In this document: piece by piece, positions 15,883 through 24,591 of the stretch
Layout: every line of letters starts with the position of its first letter
Position numbering within the stretch: position 1 is the first letter of the stretch
Assembly (NCBI RefSeq): GCF_013137895.1
Contig: NZ_CP053538.1
Span: 1 to 64,000 of the forward strand
Source: Hymenobacter taeanensis
GTDB lineage: Bacteria; Bacteroidota; Bacteroidia; Cytophagales; Hymenobacteraceae
Direction: 5' to 3'
DNA length: 64,000 nt
Made by a program: the position numbers and the translations under genes
Notes under the pieces: generated by a model
Told to the model about the DNA's origin: nothing
Database searches by the model: none
What the model saw: only the letters and a program-made list of their open reading frames with translations

Positions 15883-17016
15883 ATGGAAACTATGACTTCG
15901 CCTGCCGTGCAGGCCCACCCAGCCCAGGATTTTCTGCCGCTTAACGGTACCGACTATGTTGAGTTTTATGTTGGCAATGCCAAGCAGTCGGCTTACTATT
16001 ACCAGGCAGCCTTTGGCTTTGAGCTAGTGGCCTACGCCGGCCCCGAAACTGGCCTGCGCGACCGGGCTTCCTATGTGCTGCAGCAGGGGAAAATTCGCTT
16101 CGTGCTTACTACTTCCCTGCTGCCTGATTCCGACATTACCCGGCACGTGGCCCAGCACGGCGACGGCGTGAAAGTGATGGCCCTTTGGGTGAACGACGCC
16201 CGCAAGTCGTGGGAGGAAACTACCAAGCGTGGTGCCCGCTCAGCTTTCGAGCCCTACACCATTGAAGACGAGTTTGGCAGCGTTACGCTGTCGGGTATTT
16301 ATACCTATGGCGAGAGCGTGCACACCTTTGTGGAACGCTCTAATTACCGCGGCGCTTTTATGCCGGGCTTTGTGGCCAAGTCGGGTCTGGTACCCCAGCA
16401 GAACCCCGTGGGTCTGCTTCACGTCGACCACTGCGTAGGCAACGTGGGCTGGGGCGAGATGAACCAGTGGGTGAAGTTCTACGAGGACGTAATGGGCTTT
16501 AAACTGCTCCTTACCTTCGACGACGAGGACATCAGCACGGAGTACTCAGCCCTGATGAGCAAGGTGGTCAGCAATGGCAATGGCTACGTGAAGTTCCCCA
16601 TTAATGAGCCCGCTGAGGGCAAGAAAAAGTCGCAGATTGAGGAGTACCTCGATTACTACCACTCCCCCGGCGTGCAGCACATCGCCATTGCCACCAACGA
16701 TATCCGTACCACTGTTAGTGAGCTGCGCCGCCGCGGCGTAGAGTTTCTTACAGTGCCCGGCGCTTACTACGAGGACTTGCTGGAGCGCATTGGGGCCATC
16801 GACGAGGATCTAGAGTCGCTTAAGGCCCTCAACCTGCTCGTAGACCGCGACGAGGAAGGGTACCTGCTCCAGATTTTCACCAAGCCTGTGGAAGACCGCC
16901 CCACCGTATTCTTCGAAATTATTCAGCGCAAAGGCGCCAAGAGCTTCGGAAAGGGAAATTTCAAAGCCCTTTTCGAAAGCATTGAGCGCGAGCAAGCTTT
17001 GCGCGGCAACCTCTAG
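15883..17016 (+). CDS. hpd: 4-hydroxyphenylpyruvate dioxygenase
   Basis: Fe(II) dioxygenase that turns 4-hydroxyphenylpyruvate into homogentisate in tyrosine degradation. The 377-residue protein, from the ATG at 15883, has the two vicinal-oxygen-chelate domains of the family. The three iron ligands are visible: His in LLHVDHCVGN, His in GVQHIAIAT and Glu in TVFFEIIQR. The C-terminal helix GKGNFKALFESIE that closes the active site is present. An upstream in-frame start at 15736 adds an unlikely basic stretch. No other tyrosine-degradation gene is adjacent. A hairpin follows at 17045. Confidence 0.96.
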   Translation: METMTSPAVQAHPAQDFLPLNGTDYVEFYVGNAKQSAYYYQAAFGFELVAYAGPETGLRDRASYVLQQGKIRFVLTTSLLPDSDITRHVAQHGDGVKVMALWVNDARKSWEETTKRGARSAFEPYTIEDEFGSVTLSGIYTYGESVHTFVERSNYRGAFMPGFVAKSGLVPQQNPVGLLHVDHCVGNVGWGEMNQWVKFYEDVMGFKLLLTFDDEDISTEYSALMSKVVSNGNGYVKFPINEPAEGKKKSQIEEYLDYYHSPGVQHIAIATNDIRTTVSELRRRGVEFLTVPGAYYEDLLERIGAIDEDLESLKALNLLVDRDEEGYLLQIFTKPVEDRPTVFFEIIQRKGAKSFGKGNFKALFESIEREQALRGNL

Positions 17017-17044
17017 GCCCCTTCCCAAAAGTCACGATACAGCT

Positions 17045-17076
17045 CAGCCCCGGTACCGTAAGGTATCGGGGCTGTT
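17045..17076 (+). terminator. Hairpin after hpd
   Basis: CAGCCCCGGTACC pairs with GGTATCGGGGCTG, with one mismatch and a GTAA loop. It sits 29 bases after the stop. There is no long T tract, so it is a moderate terminator candidate. Confidence 0.6.
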
Positions 17077-17214
17077 GCGTATAGCCAGGCTACTCTCACC
17101 GAACTTCTGTGCGCTTGCTGCCAAGACATAATTTAAACTCAGCTTTTACGCATCCAATAAAAACCTCTTTTCTTTACTCCCGTTCTCAGAACCCACTTCC
17201 TTTAAACACCTGTT

Positions 17215-18951
17215 ATGGCTATTACCCCCGAAATCCAGCAGAAAATCAATAACTGGCTGACCGACAGCTACGATGCCACCACCCACGCGGAGATTCGTGA
17301 GATGGTAGCTCAAAACCAGGAGGACTTCCTGAACGACGCGTTTTACCGCAATCTGGAGTTTGGTACGGGTGGCCTACGCGGCATTATGGGGGCGGGCTCT
17401 AACCGCATGAACCGCTATACCCTGGGTATGGCCACGCAGGGCCTGTGCAACTACCTGCTGCAAGAGTTTCCGGGTCAGGAGATTAAGGTGGCTATTGCCC
17501 ACGACTCACGCAACAACAGCCAGGAGTTTGCCCGCATTGCCGCCGGTATTTTCTCAGCTAACGGCATCACGGTGTACCTGTTTGATGCGCTGCGCCCCAC
17601 ACCGGAGCTGTCGTTTGCCATTCGGCAGCTGGGCTGCCAGAGCGGCTGCGTAGTTACGGCTTCGCACAACCCCAAGGAGTACAACGGCTTTAAGGTGTAC
17701 TGGAACGATGGTGCGCAGGTGGTGGCCCCGCATGATAAGAACATCATTGAGAAAGTAAACGCCATTCAGTCTGTTTCGGAGGTAAAATTCCAGGCGGATG
17801 CATCGCGCATTCACCTCATTGGCGAGGATATTGATGCCGCCTACCTGGCAAAGGTGAAGGAGTTGAGCATTGACACCGCCGCCATCCAGCGCCAGCACGA
17901 CCTCAAGATTGTGTACACACCGCTGCACGGCACGGGCATTACGCTGGTACCGAAGGCACTGGCTCAATTGGGCTTCACCAACGTACACATCGTAGAAGCC
18001 CAGGCCACTCCCGACGGCAACTTTCCCACGGTACAGTCACCTAACCCCGAGGAAAAGGTAGCTATGCAGATGGCCCTGGACCAGGCCAAGGCCCTGGATG
18101 CCGACCTGGTCATTGCCACCGACCCCGACGCCGACCGCGTGGGTATTGCCGTAAAGAATACGCACGGCGAGTGGGTACTCGTAAATGGCAACCAAACGGC
18201 GGCTCTACTCACCCACTACCTGCTGTCGGCCCGTAAGGGCGCCGGCAAAATGACCGATCAGGACTTCATCGTCTATACCATTGTGACCAGCGACGTGCTG
18301 GGTGATATTGCCCGCGCTAACGGCGTCACGGCTTACCAGACCCTGACGGGCTTCAAGTACATAGCCGGCATCATCCGCGACCTGGAAGGCCAGAGCAACT
18401 ACATTGGAGGCGGCGAAGAAAGCTACGGTTACATGATTGGCAGCTTCGTGCGCGACAAAGACGCTATTTCGGCCTGCGTGATGCTGGCCGAAATGGCCGC
18501 CGTGGCCAAGAACAACGGCCACACGCTGTACCAGGAAATGGTGCACATGTACGTGAAGTATGGCTTCTATAAGGAGCACCTGATTTCGCTGACCAAGAAA
18601 GGCCAGCGCGGTGCCGAGGAAATTCAGGAGATGATGCGCGACCTGCGCGCCAACCCGCCCGCTACCATTGCCGGCCTGCCCGTAATAGAGCTGCGCGACT
18701 ACAAAACCGGTAAAATCCGGGACTTGCGCACTGGCCTAGAAACCGAAACGGGCCTGGAGAGCAGTAACGTGCTGCAGTTTATCCTGGAAGACGGCAGCAA
18801 AATCTCGGCTCGTCCCAGCGGCACTGAGCCTAAGATCAAGTTCTACTTCAGCGTACGTCAGCCATTAGCCTCGGCGGTAGATTTTGAATTAGCTGACCGA
18901 TTGGCCGGCGAGAAAATTCAGCGCATCATTGATGATATGCAGCTGAAGTAG
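17215..18951 (+). CDS. Phosphoglucomutase/phosphomannomutase (alpha-D-phosphohexomutase)
   Basis: Interconverts hexose 1- and 6-phosphates for sugar-nucleotide and storage-polymer synthesis. The 578-residue length matches the long PgcA-type Bacteroidota enzymes. Visible motifs are the catalytic serine loop TASHNP (148-153, S150), the metal loop DPDADR, the sugar-binding GGGEESYG and the phosphate-binding RPSGTEPKIKFY at the C-terminus. FGTGGLRGIMG near residue 49 is typical of the N-terminal domain. A very long stem terminator follows. Substrate preference between glucose and mannose cannot be read from the sequence. Confidence 0.93.
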   Translation: MAITPEIQQKINNWLTDSYDATTHAEIREMVAQNQEDFLNDAFYRNLEFGTGGLRGIMGAGSNRMNRYTLGMATQGLCNYLLQEFPGQEIKVAIAHDSRNNSQEFARIAAGIFSANGITVYLFDALRPTPELSFAIRQLGCQSGCVVTASHNPKEYNGFKVYWNDGAQVVAPHDKNIIEKVNAIQSVSEVKFQADASRIHLIGEDIDAAYLAKVKELSIDTAAIQRQHDLKIVYTPLHGTGITLVPKALAQLGFTNVHIVEAQATPDGNFPTVQSPNPEEKVAMQMALDQAKALDADLVIATDPDADRVGIAVKNTHGEWVLVNGNQTAALLTHYLLSARKGAGKMTDQDFIVYTIVTSDVLGDIARANGVTAYQTLTGFKYIAGIIRDLEGQSNYIGGGEESYGYMIGSFVRDKDAISACVMLAEMAAVAKNNGHTLYQEMVHMYVKYGFYKEHLISLTKKGQRGAEEIQEMMRDLRANPPATIAGLPVIELRDYKTGKIRDLRTGLETETGLESSNVLQFILEDGSKISARPSGTEPKIKFYFSVRQPLASAVDFELADRLAGEKIQRIIDDMQLK

Positions 18952-18965
18952 GCCCTAGGCCACAC

Positions 18966-19019
18966 CAAGTAGCATAAAAAGGCCAGCCCTGAACGGGGCT
19001 GGCCTTTTTATGCTACTTG
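18966..19019 (+). terminator. 24-bp perfect stem terminator
   Basis: Bases 18966-18989 and 18996-19019 are exact reverse complements, with a 6-base loop. The core is AAAAAGGCCAGCCC / GGGCTGGCCTTTTT. It lies 15 bases after the phosphohexomutase stop. The stem extends far beyond the terminator core, as in the palindrome at 1527. Confidence 0.9.
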
Positions 19020-19115
19020 AGTAAGTACATATAGTTCAGCACATATTTTTCTGCTCAGTACTTGTAACCATACAGTTGTGAATTAGCTTTGCCCAACTAT
19101 ATAAAATCCATTTTC

Positions 19116-20324
19116 ATGAAAACAATCTTACAATTTCGATTAATTACGTATGCTTATAAAGAGCTTATTCGTTCTCTATTAGCACTTTGCCTTACTTGGA
19201 TGTTTGCTTGTGGGGTCAGTGCAGCGCAAGGCTTTGCCGGTTATTTGGTGTTACCAGCCGGAGATACGCTAAGAGGCTACATTGCCGAAACGAATGCGCA
19301 GAATATTACCTTCTATGAGCGTTCCGGCGCACAGGCTCAGTCGTATAGTCCTGTGCAGGCACGCAGTTATAGTGTAAGCAAGAGCACAGTGTACACTAGC
19401 CGTATAGTGCGGCTTAAGTCCGGAAAAGACAGGCCTAGCTTTGTACGACCATTATTGATAGGACCAGCCAGCTTATACAGCACTTCTTCCGATAGCACTG
19501 TGTAACTGTTAGCGCCTCCAGCGTCGGATACCTTGTACGAGCTTACTGCTTCCAACTGGCATTTACTTTTCAATCGCTACCTCAGTTCCTGCAGCTCTCT
19601 AGACATGACGGATAGAGAAGTGTTGACATTACCCTTTGGGGAGAGGTGGGTGAGCAACTTGGTGGGGCGCTACAACCAATGCGTTGAGCCCGCCTGGAAA
19701 CCTAACCGTGCCGAGACTTCCACATCTCAAGTAAGCTTCGGAATTAATGCAGGCTTGACCTACTCTTTCTTAGCCAGTGGAGATGGCTCCGGTCAAGCAG
19801 ATCAGGACCTGCGCCCTGGAGGGCTACTGGGAATGGAACTCCATGTACTTCGCTCAAATGGCTGGTGGCTATCCAGTGGCTTGGCGCTACAGCAATTACG
19901 TGGTGGCTATAAGCCATATTCAGTTTATACAGGTACTCCATTATTTACTGATATGCGCTCAAGAAGCTATACTCTCAACAGCCTTGTGCTACAAGGCAAG
20001 CTGGGGCGCAGCTTTGGGCAGCCAGGCCAGTTACGCCCTTTCGTATATGTGACTGCTGCAGGAGGTTACATGTTTAGTTCGCATTCCAACGTTCGGGATG
20101 AATACTCTAACTCATTTTATCCTGACAAAAACGTCCGCACAGACGAATCGGACCGTTTTAATGCGCAGTTTGGGGGTGGCTTGGGCATGTGGGTACCTCT
20201 ATCTTCACGCCATGACTTACAGGTGAGCGTGCAATACAGTCAGCTTACTATAGTTTCCATTCCCTCTACCCTGCGCAACCGCATTGCTACTTTACAGATA
20301 GGATACAAGTTCTCGTCGTTATAA
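19116..20324 (+). pseudogene. Outer-membrane beta-barrel type protein interrupted by an in-frame stop
   Basis: Two open stretches, 19116-19505 and 19506-20324, are in the same frame and separated only by a TAA at 19503-19505. Joined, they give about 400 codons: a signal peptide (LLALCLTWMFACGVSAAQG), a soluble N-terminal domain (GYLVLPAGDTLRGYI) and a C-terminal 8-to-10-strand barrel with alternating residues ending in a terminal aromatic-containing strand. The N-terminal part then barrel matches a common Hymenobacter surface protein layout, in which a Tyr or Phe codon would be expected at the stop (STV-Y-LLAP). A TAT/TAC-to-TAA change or a sequencing error would explain it. Base composition is more AT-rich than the neighbours. 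Confidence 0.75.
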
Positions 20325-20389
20325 GCGCTTTGAATCCTCCGTCATTGTACTGCGCAGCAGCCTAACTATACCTCTTAATTCTGATCAAC

Positions 20390-20899
20390 TTGTATAAGGT
20401 TTCCAGCTTAACCAGAACTGCTGCAAGGGAGAAGGCAACTTCAGCAACCTTACTGTTGGAAGGGCCTAGTATTATAAAAGCCGTAATTCTTGCCGTCATA
20501 GGAGCCTATTTTATATATGCGGGCCTCATTTACTTCGGAGCACTTAGTGTCGGTATTGCTGTAATAATTTTTACAAGGAAGGAGGGAATTGAATTAGCTC
20601 TGACCACCCGCCAATACCGACTATTCACTACCGCGCTTGGCTTTAGGGTTGGTGACTGGGATATAATACCGGCGACCCAACACATTACCATGAAGTACTT
20701 CTCGGATCTAGTTACATCCGGAAAACCTGGCCGCATCCGTACCGACCGAGATAAACGCTACATCGTTATGTTCTCCGTTTCAAATTCCTCACAAGGAAGT
20801 ATGATTTATGAAACGGAGAAATATGCCACAGCACTTAAGCTTACCCGGTTTTTAGCCGAAGCACTCAACGTAGATGCCAAGCTGTACGACAAGATGTAG
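20390..20899 (+). CDS. Small membrane protein with PH-like cytoplasmic part
   Basis: A 169-residue protein of unknown family. One hydrophobic hairpin (about residues 28-62, AVILAVIGAYFIYAGLIYFGALSVGIAVIIF) is followed by a beta-rich soluble domain and a C-terminal amphipathic helix (ALKLTRFLAEALNVDAKLY). This order is like YdbS/bPH-type proteins. The first codon is a TTG at 20390; no ATG gives a better start and the frame is closed by a TAA at 20363. It follows the broken barrel gene by 65 bases and may share its transcript. Composition is AT-richer than average. Confidence 0.6.
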   Translation: MYKVSSLTRTAAREKATSATLLLEGPSIIKAVILAVIGAYFIYAGLIYFGALSVGIAVIIFTRKEGIELALTTRQYRLFTTALGFRVGDWDIIPATQHITMKYFSDLVTSGKPGRIRTDRDKRYIVMFSVSNSSQGSMIYETEKYATALKLTRFLAEALNVDAKLYDKM

Positions 20900-20929
20900 T
20901 CTGATTATGAGCAGGCCTGGGAGTGCTTT

Positions 20930-22621
20930 CTACTCCCGCCGCCTATCATCCTTAGTGCCCAGGATAAACAGGATCAGCAGCAGAAAGGCCGCAATACCCA
21001 AGCTGTACCACGTCACAAGCGGCAGGCCGCGGAAGTAGCCCATCTGGCCCGCCGGATAGTGGCCTAGCAGGCTAAGGCCCGCAAACAGAATCATAGCCAC
21101 CGAAATGGCAGCCAGAATAGAGCGGCTGACCAGCTGGTCAGCTTTGCGCAGTAGCAGTTGGTAGCCGCTCAGCTCAACGCGTACGCGCAAATCGCCACGC
21201 GAGATTTTGCGCATAATCTGGCGCAAATCAGTGGGCAGGGTTTGCAGCAGAGCCAGCAGTTGGGCACCGGTGTACTGCGCCTCGCTGAGGATGTTTTCGG
21301 GTGAGTACTGCTCCGCGATGATGCGGGCACCATACGGGCGCACAAAGTCAAACGTGTTGAAGCTAGGGTGTAATACCTTGCCAATACCCTCCAGAATCAC
21401 GAGGGCCCGTAGGATCAGAAATACCGCGCCCGGGACCTGCAGCTTGTAGCGGTAAATAATGCCCTGCAGCGCATCGGCCAGGTCCGACATGCTCATCTCC
21501 TTCACATCGAGACTGGCAAAGTCATCAATGAGCTGAGCCAGGTCGCTCTCGAAAGCGCGCATATCGGGAATTTCCGACGTGAGGGCCAGCCGGCGGAAGT
21601 TCAGGGCCATGCTGCGGGCGTCTTGCCGGGCCATACCAATGAACACCCCCGCAAACGCATATTTCTGCTGTTTGGTCAGGCGGCCCACCATGCCAAAATC
21701 AATCAGCACAATGGTGCCATCGGGCTGCACCAGTACGTTGCCGGGGTGTGGGTCGGCATGGAACGCCCCAAACTCAAAAATCTGAGTCAGGTAAATATCC
21801 ATACCGGTTTCTGCTACCTTCTCGGGGCTTAGCTCCCATCCCAGCAGCTGAGCCTTATCCGTGATTTTGCAGCCACTGACGTACTCAATTACCAATATTT
21901 TGCTGGTGCTTATTTCGCGGTAGGGCTTCGGGATATAGAAGGTATCGTAGCTCTCGTACAGCTTACGGAACTGCTCCATACTCCGGGCCTCGGAGGTATA
22001 GTCCAGCTCCTTGGTCATACTTCGCTCAAAAGCATCTACAATATCCTGCGGGTTAGCCAGGCCCTGCTTGCGCAGGAAGGGAGCCGTGAGGCTCACCAGT
22101 TCCCGCAGGAGGCTAAGGTCAGTGCGCACTTTTTCCTGCACATCAGGGCGTTGCACTTTCACCACCACCTCTTCGCCCGTCATGAGGCGGGCACGGTGCA
22201 CCTGCCCGATACTGGCCGAGCCCAACGTTTCTTCTTCAAATTCCAGGAATACTTCCTCAAGCGGCTGGCCTAGCTCCTGCTCAATAATGCGGCGGGCCTG
22301 CGCCACCAGGAAGGGGGGCACATTGCTTTGCAGCTTCTCAAATTCATCAATGAGGGGTTGTGGAAGCAAGTCGGCGCGGTTGCTCAGAGCTTGCGCCAGC
22401 TTGATAAAAGTGGGACCTAGCTCTTCAATAACCATCCGAATTCGTTGCCACCGCGTGGTTTCGAATACGGGGTACTCCCCTTCCTGCCACGATTTCCGAC
22501 GGCTCTTGGGTACCAGCCGTCGCAGCGCGGTGTTCGTCACGACGTCTTCAAAGCCGTACCGAATCAGCACTTCCGCTACCTGGCGGATACGCCCAAGGTT
22601 GGAAATCGTGTTTTTGAACAT
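20930..22621 (-). CDS. AarF/UbiB/ABC1 family atypical kinase
   Basis: A 563-residue member of the UbiB family of protein-kinase-like ATPases that support quinone or lipid metabolism at the membrane. Visible are the KxGQ-like motif as FIKLAQALSNRADLLP, the Ala/Gly-rich loop GSASIGQVH, the ATP-binding lysine in VVVKVQRPDV, the catalytic HADPHPGN and metal-binding LIDFGMVG. Two hydrophobic helices at the C-terminus (ILAAISVAMILFAGLSL and TWYSLGIAAFLLLILFIL) anchor it. The ATG at 22621 starts a helical N-terminal extension. A phasin-like gene lies upstream on the same strand, 193 bases away, separated by a strong terminator. Confidence 0.9.
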   Translation of the reverse strand: MFKNTISNLGRIRQVAEVLIRYGFEDVVTNTALRRLVPKSRRKSWQEGEYPVFETTRWQRIRMVIEELGPTFIKLAQALSNRADLLPQPLIDEFEKLQSNVPPFLVAQARRIIEQELGQPLEEVFLEFEEETLGSASIGQVHRARLMTGEEVVVKVQRPDVQEKVRTDLSLLRELVSLTAPFLRKQGLANPQDIVDAFERSMTKELDYTSEARSMEQFRKLYESYDTFYIPKPYREISTSKILVIEYVSGCKITDKAQLLGWELSPEKVAETGMDIYLTQIFEFGAFHADPHPGNVLVQPDGTIVLIDFGMVGRLTKQQKYAFAGVFIGMARQDARSMALNFRRLALTSEIPDMRAFESDLAQLIDDFASLDVKEMSMSDLADALQGIIYRYKLQVPGAVFLILRALVILEGIGKVLHPSFNTFDFVRPYGARIIAEQYSPENILSEAQYTGAQLLALLQTLPTDLRQIMRKISRGDLRVRVELSGYQLLLRKADQLVSRSILAAISVAMILFAGLSLLGHYPAGQMGYFRGLPLVTWYSLGIAAFLLLILFILGTKDDRRRE

Positions 22622-22742
22622 GGAGTGCGCAGATTATGCGGACGAATATACACTGCTGAACAACAGGCTAGGCCAGTGGTGTAGGAGTGGCCTAGTTCGT
22701 TTGCCCCCACTGCCTTTGGCCATGCAGGCGCCAGGCCACTAT

Positions 22743-22810
22743 GCGCTACCAAACAAGAGGAAACCCCGTCTGCACGAAGCAAAACGGGGTTTCCTCTTGT
22801 TTGGTAGCGC
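22743..22810 (-). terminator. 27-bp perfect stem terminator
   Basis: Bases 22743-22769 and 22784-22810 are exact reverse complements with a 14-base loop. It begins 5 bases past the stop of the phasin-like gene. The stem contains AGAGGAAACCCCGT and its complement. Confidence 0.88.
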
Positions 22811-22814
22811 AGGG

Positions 22815-23321
22815 CTAGGCGTTTCCGCCGTCAGAAGAACCAGCCGAGGTAGTATTACCACTGGGCTTAGCCGCTGGCTTTTTAGTTGAGCTGGCTTTTG
22901 CGGCTGGTTTAGTTGCCGTAGCAGAGGCAGTTTTTTTAGCCGTGCCGGCCGTTTTGCTGGTTGCAGCGGCTGGCTTGCTGGCAGCAGCAGGCTTCTTAGC
23001 AGCCGATGTAGCTGATGATTTAGCTGCAGTGGCAGTGGTTTTGCTGCCGCCTTTTACCGTTCGCTTCAACTCCTCCACGTCGGCGTTGGTAGCAATACCA
23101 GCACTTTTCATGAGGCGCGAGGCCAAGCCCTGAAACTGCTTTTCCATCTCCTGGCGCTTGGTATCGGTGTTCTTTTTCAGGTCATCCATAATCCGGGCTC
23201 CCTCCTGCTCCGATAGTTTGCTCTCCTTTACCAGCGCATCGATGGTTTTCTGAACCCGGTCGTTGGTGAGCGAAACCAGACCAACTCCGGCATTGATGAA
23301 TTTCTTAAACAGGTCTTCCAT
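22815..23321 (-). CDS. Phasin-like coiled-coil protein with histone H1-like Lys/Ala tail
   Basis: The first 90 residues (MEDLFKKFINAGVGLVSLTNDRVQKTIDALVKESKLSEQEGARIM...) are helical and match the polyhydroxyalkanoate-synthesis-regulator phasin type. From about residue 95 on the sequence is low complexity: AAKK, KPAA, TAKK and SSTKK units rich in Ala, Lys, Thr and Pro, much like histone H1 or PhaF tails that bind DNA. The protein has 168 residues and no signal peptide. It lies upstream of the UbiB-like kinase gene, a pairing I believe recurs in Bacteroidota. Granule binding, DNA binding or regulation of the kinase are all possible. Confidence 0.75.
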   Translation of the reverse strand: MEDLFKKFINAGVGLVSLTNDRVQKTIDALVKESKLSEQEGARIMDDLKKNTDTKRQEMEKQFQGLASRLMKSAGIATNADVEELKRTVKGGSKTTATAAKSSATSAAKKPAAASKPAAATSKTAGTAKKTASATATKPAAKASSTKKPAAKPSGNTTSAGSSDGGNA

Positions 23322-23376
23322 AAGAGGGAATGGTTTGAGGAGGTGGGAAAACAGGTAGCAAGCAAGGGTAAACAGC

Positions 23377-23416
23377 TTTGCTGAAAGTAGTATGCAAGCC
23401 TACTACTTTCAGCAAA
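23377..23416 (-). promoter_or_regulatory. Hairpin between esterase and phasin-like genes
   Basis: TTTGCTGAAAGTAG (23377-23390) pairs exactly with CTACTTTCAGCAAA (23403-23416) around a 12-base loop. It lies upstream of the phasin-like start and about 115 bases downstream of the esterase stop. It may terminate the esterase transcript or lie in the phasin promoter region. Confidence 0.5.
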
Positions 23417-23529
23417 CCTACGAAATGGTTACTATATAGTTAAGCAGAAGAGTTAACTTTTTCTTTCACCATAGTTGCATATAATTCAATGGGTTACTAC
23501 CCACCCGCTCTAAGTAGCCTACCACTGCC

Positions 23530-24474
23530 CTACGCCGCGGCGGCTGGTTGGGCGCCAGCAGTGGGAGGTTGATCAGCCCATACCTGGCGCGAGAAGGCCG
23601 CTACTTGGTCAAGCGCCTGGCGGGCTTCCGGCACAAAGCGCCAGAACAAGTGCCACCAGTGCACCAAGCCTTCAAACACCTGTAGCGTGATGGGAACACC
23701 CGCCGCCTGTGCTTTGGCCGCAAAACGCATGACATCATCCCCGAGCACCTCCGCGTCAGAAATCTGAATCAGCAGTGGCGGCAAACCGTGAAGCTCGCCG
23801 TTTACCGGCGACACCAACGGGTGAGCAAGCGGCAGGTGGTGCGCGTACATAGTGCCCCAGTTATGTATTTCTAAGGCTTCGAGTACTTGACTTTCCTCCC
23901 GTGCCACGCGCCGCAGCAAAGGTGCGGGCAGCACGAGGTCGGTCCAGGGGGAGAGGCCTACCGCAGCAGCAGGCATATGCTGGCCTGCCTCACGCAGGGC
24001 CAGTAGCAGGGCCAGCGTGAGGCCCCCACCGGCAGAATCGCCGGCCACGAGAATGTTTTGGGCCAAGTGCCCCTGTCCAAGTAGCCACTGGTAGGCCAGC
24101 AGGGCATCGTCGAGGGCGGCGGGGAACGGGTACTCGGGGGCTTTGCGGTAGTTGATGGCCAGCGCGTTAAGCTGGCAGCGCTGCGCCAGGGTTCCTACCA
24201 AGCTACGGTGGCTGTTAAGAGACCCCAGCACGTATCCTCCGCCGTGCAGGTACAGCAGCACCCGCTCGGGCGGGGCTCCTGCCGGGCGCACCCACTCGGC
24301 CGCCATACCCTCTATATTCACATCTGTAAGAAACACGTTCCAGGGCATCAATTGCCCCAGAGAGAGGGCCTCCACCGCCAGCCGCATAGTAGCAAGCCGG
24401 GGCCGATACTTTGCTAAGGGGCCGGTAGCAGCGGTGAGCAGTTGTTTCAGGAGCAGGTGCTGGGTGGAAGGCAT
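23530..24474 (-). CDS. Alpha/beta hydrolase of the hormone-sensitive-lipase (HSL) type
   Basis: A 314-residue esterase. It shows the oxyanion motif LYLHGGGYVLGS near residue 77 and the nucleophile motif GDSAGGGLTLAL near residue 143, both diagnostic of the HSL/Aes group. The acid is in ISDAEVLGDD and the histidine in GLVHWWHLF. There is no signal peptide, so it is probably cytoplasmic, acting on short-chain esters. It is followed 118 bases upstream by an acyltransferase gene on the same strand, suggesting a lipid-related pair, though the gap is too long to be sure of an operon. Confidence 0.88.
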   Translation of the reverse strand: MPSTQHLLLKQLLTAATGPLAKYRPRLATMRLAVEALSLGQLMPWNVFLTDVNIEGMAAEWVRPAGAPPERVLLYLHGGGYVLGSLNSHRSLVGTLAQRCQLNALAINYRKAPEYPFPAALDDALLAYQWLLGQGHLAQNILVAGDSAGGGLTLALLLALREAGQHMPAAAVGLSPWTDLVLPAPLLRRVAREESQVLEALEIHNWGTMYAHHLPLAHPLVSPVNGELHGLPPLLIQISDAEVLGDDVMRFAAKAQAAGVPITLQVFEGLVHWWHLFWRFVPEARQALDQVAAFSRQVWADQPPTAGAQPAAAA

Positions 24475-24591
24475 TGGAAATTGATTAATACATACTGCGC
24501 CCCTAATAGCGCTACTTAAAGCTGGGGCTACCTAGGCCAGTTTTGCTGCCGCACTACAGGTAGCGCCATTGGGTACATACTACCTGCAGGG

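Noticed and set aside
22011..22889. Plus-strand frame of 292 codons
   Set aside because: It is antisense to the UbiB-like kinase and the phasin gene region, with no domain and a Ser/Arg-rich composition.
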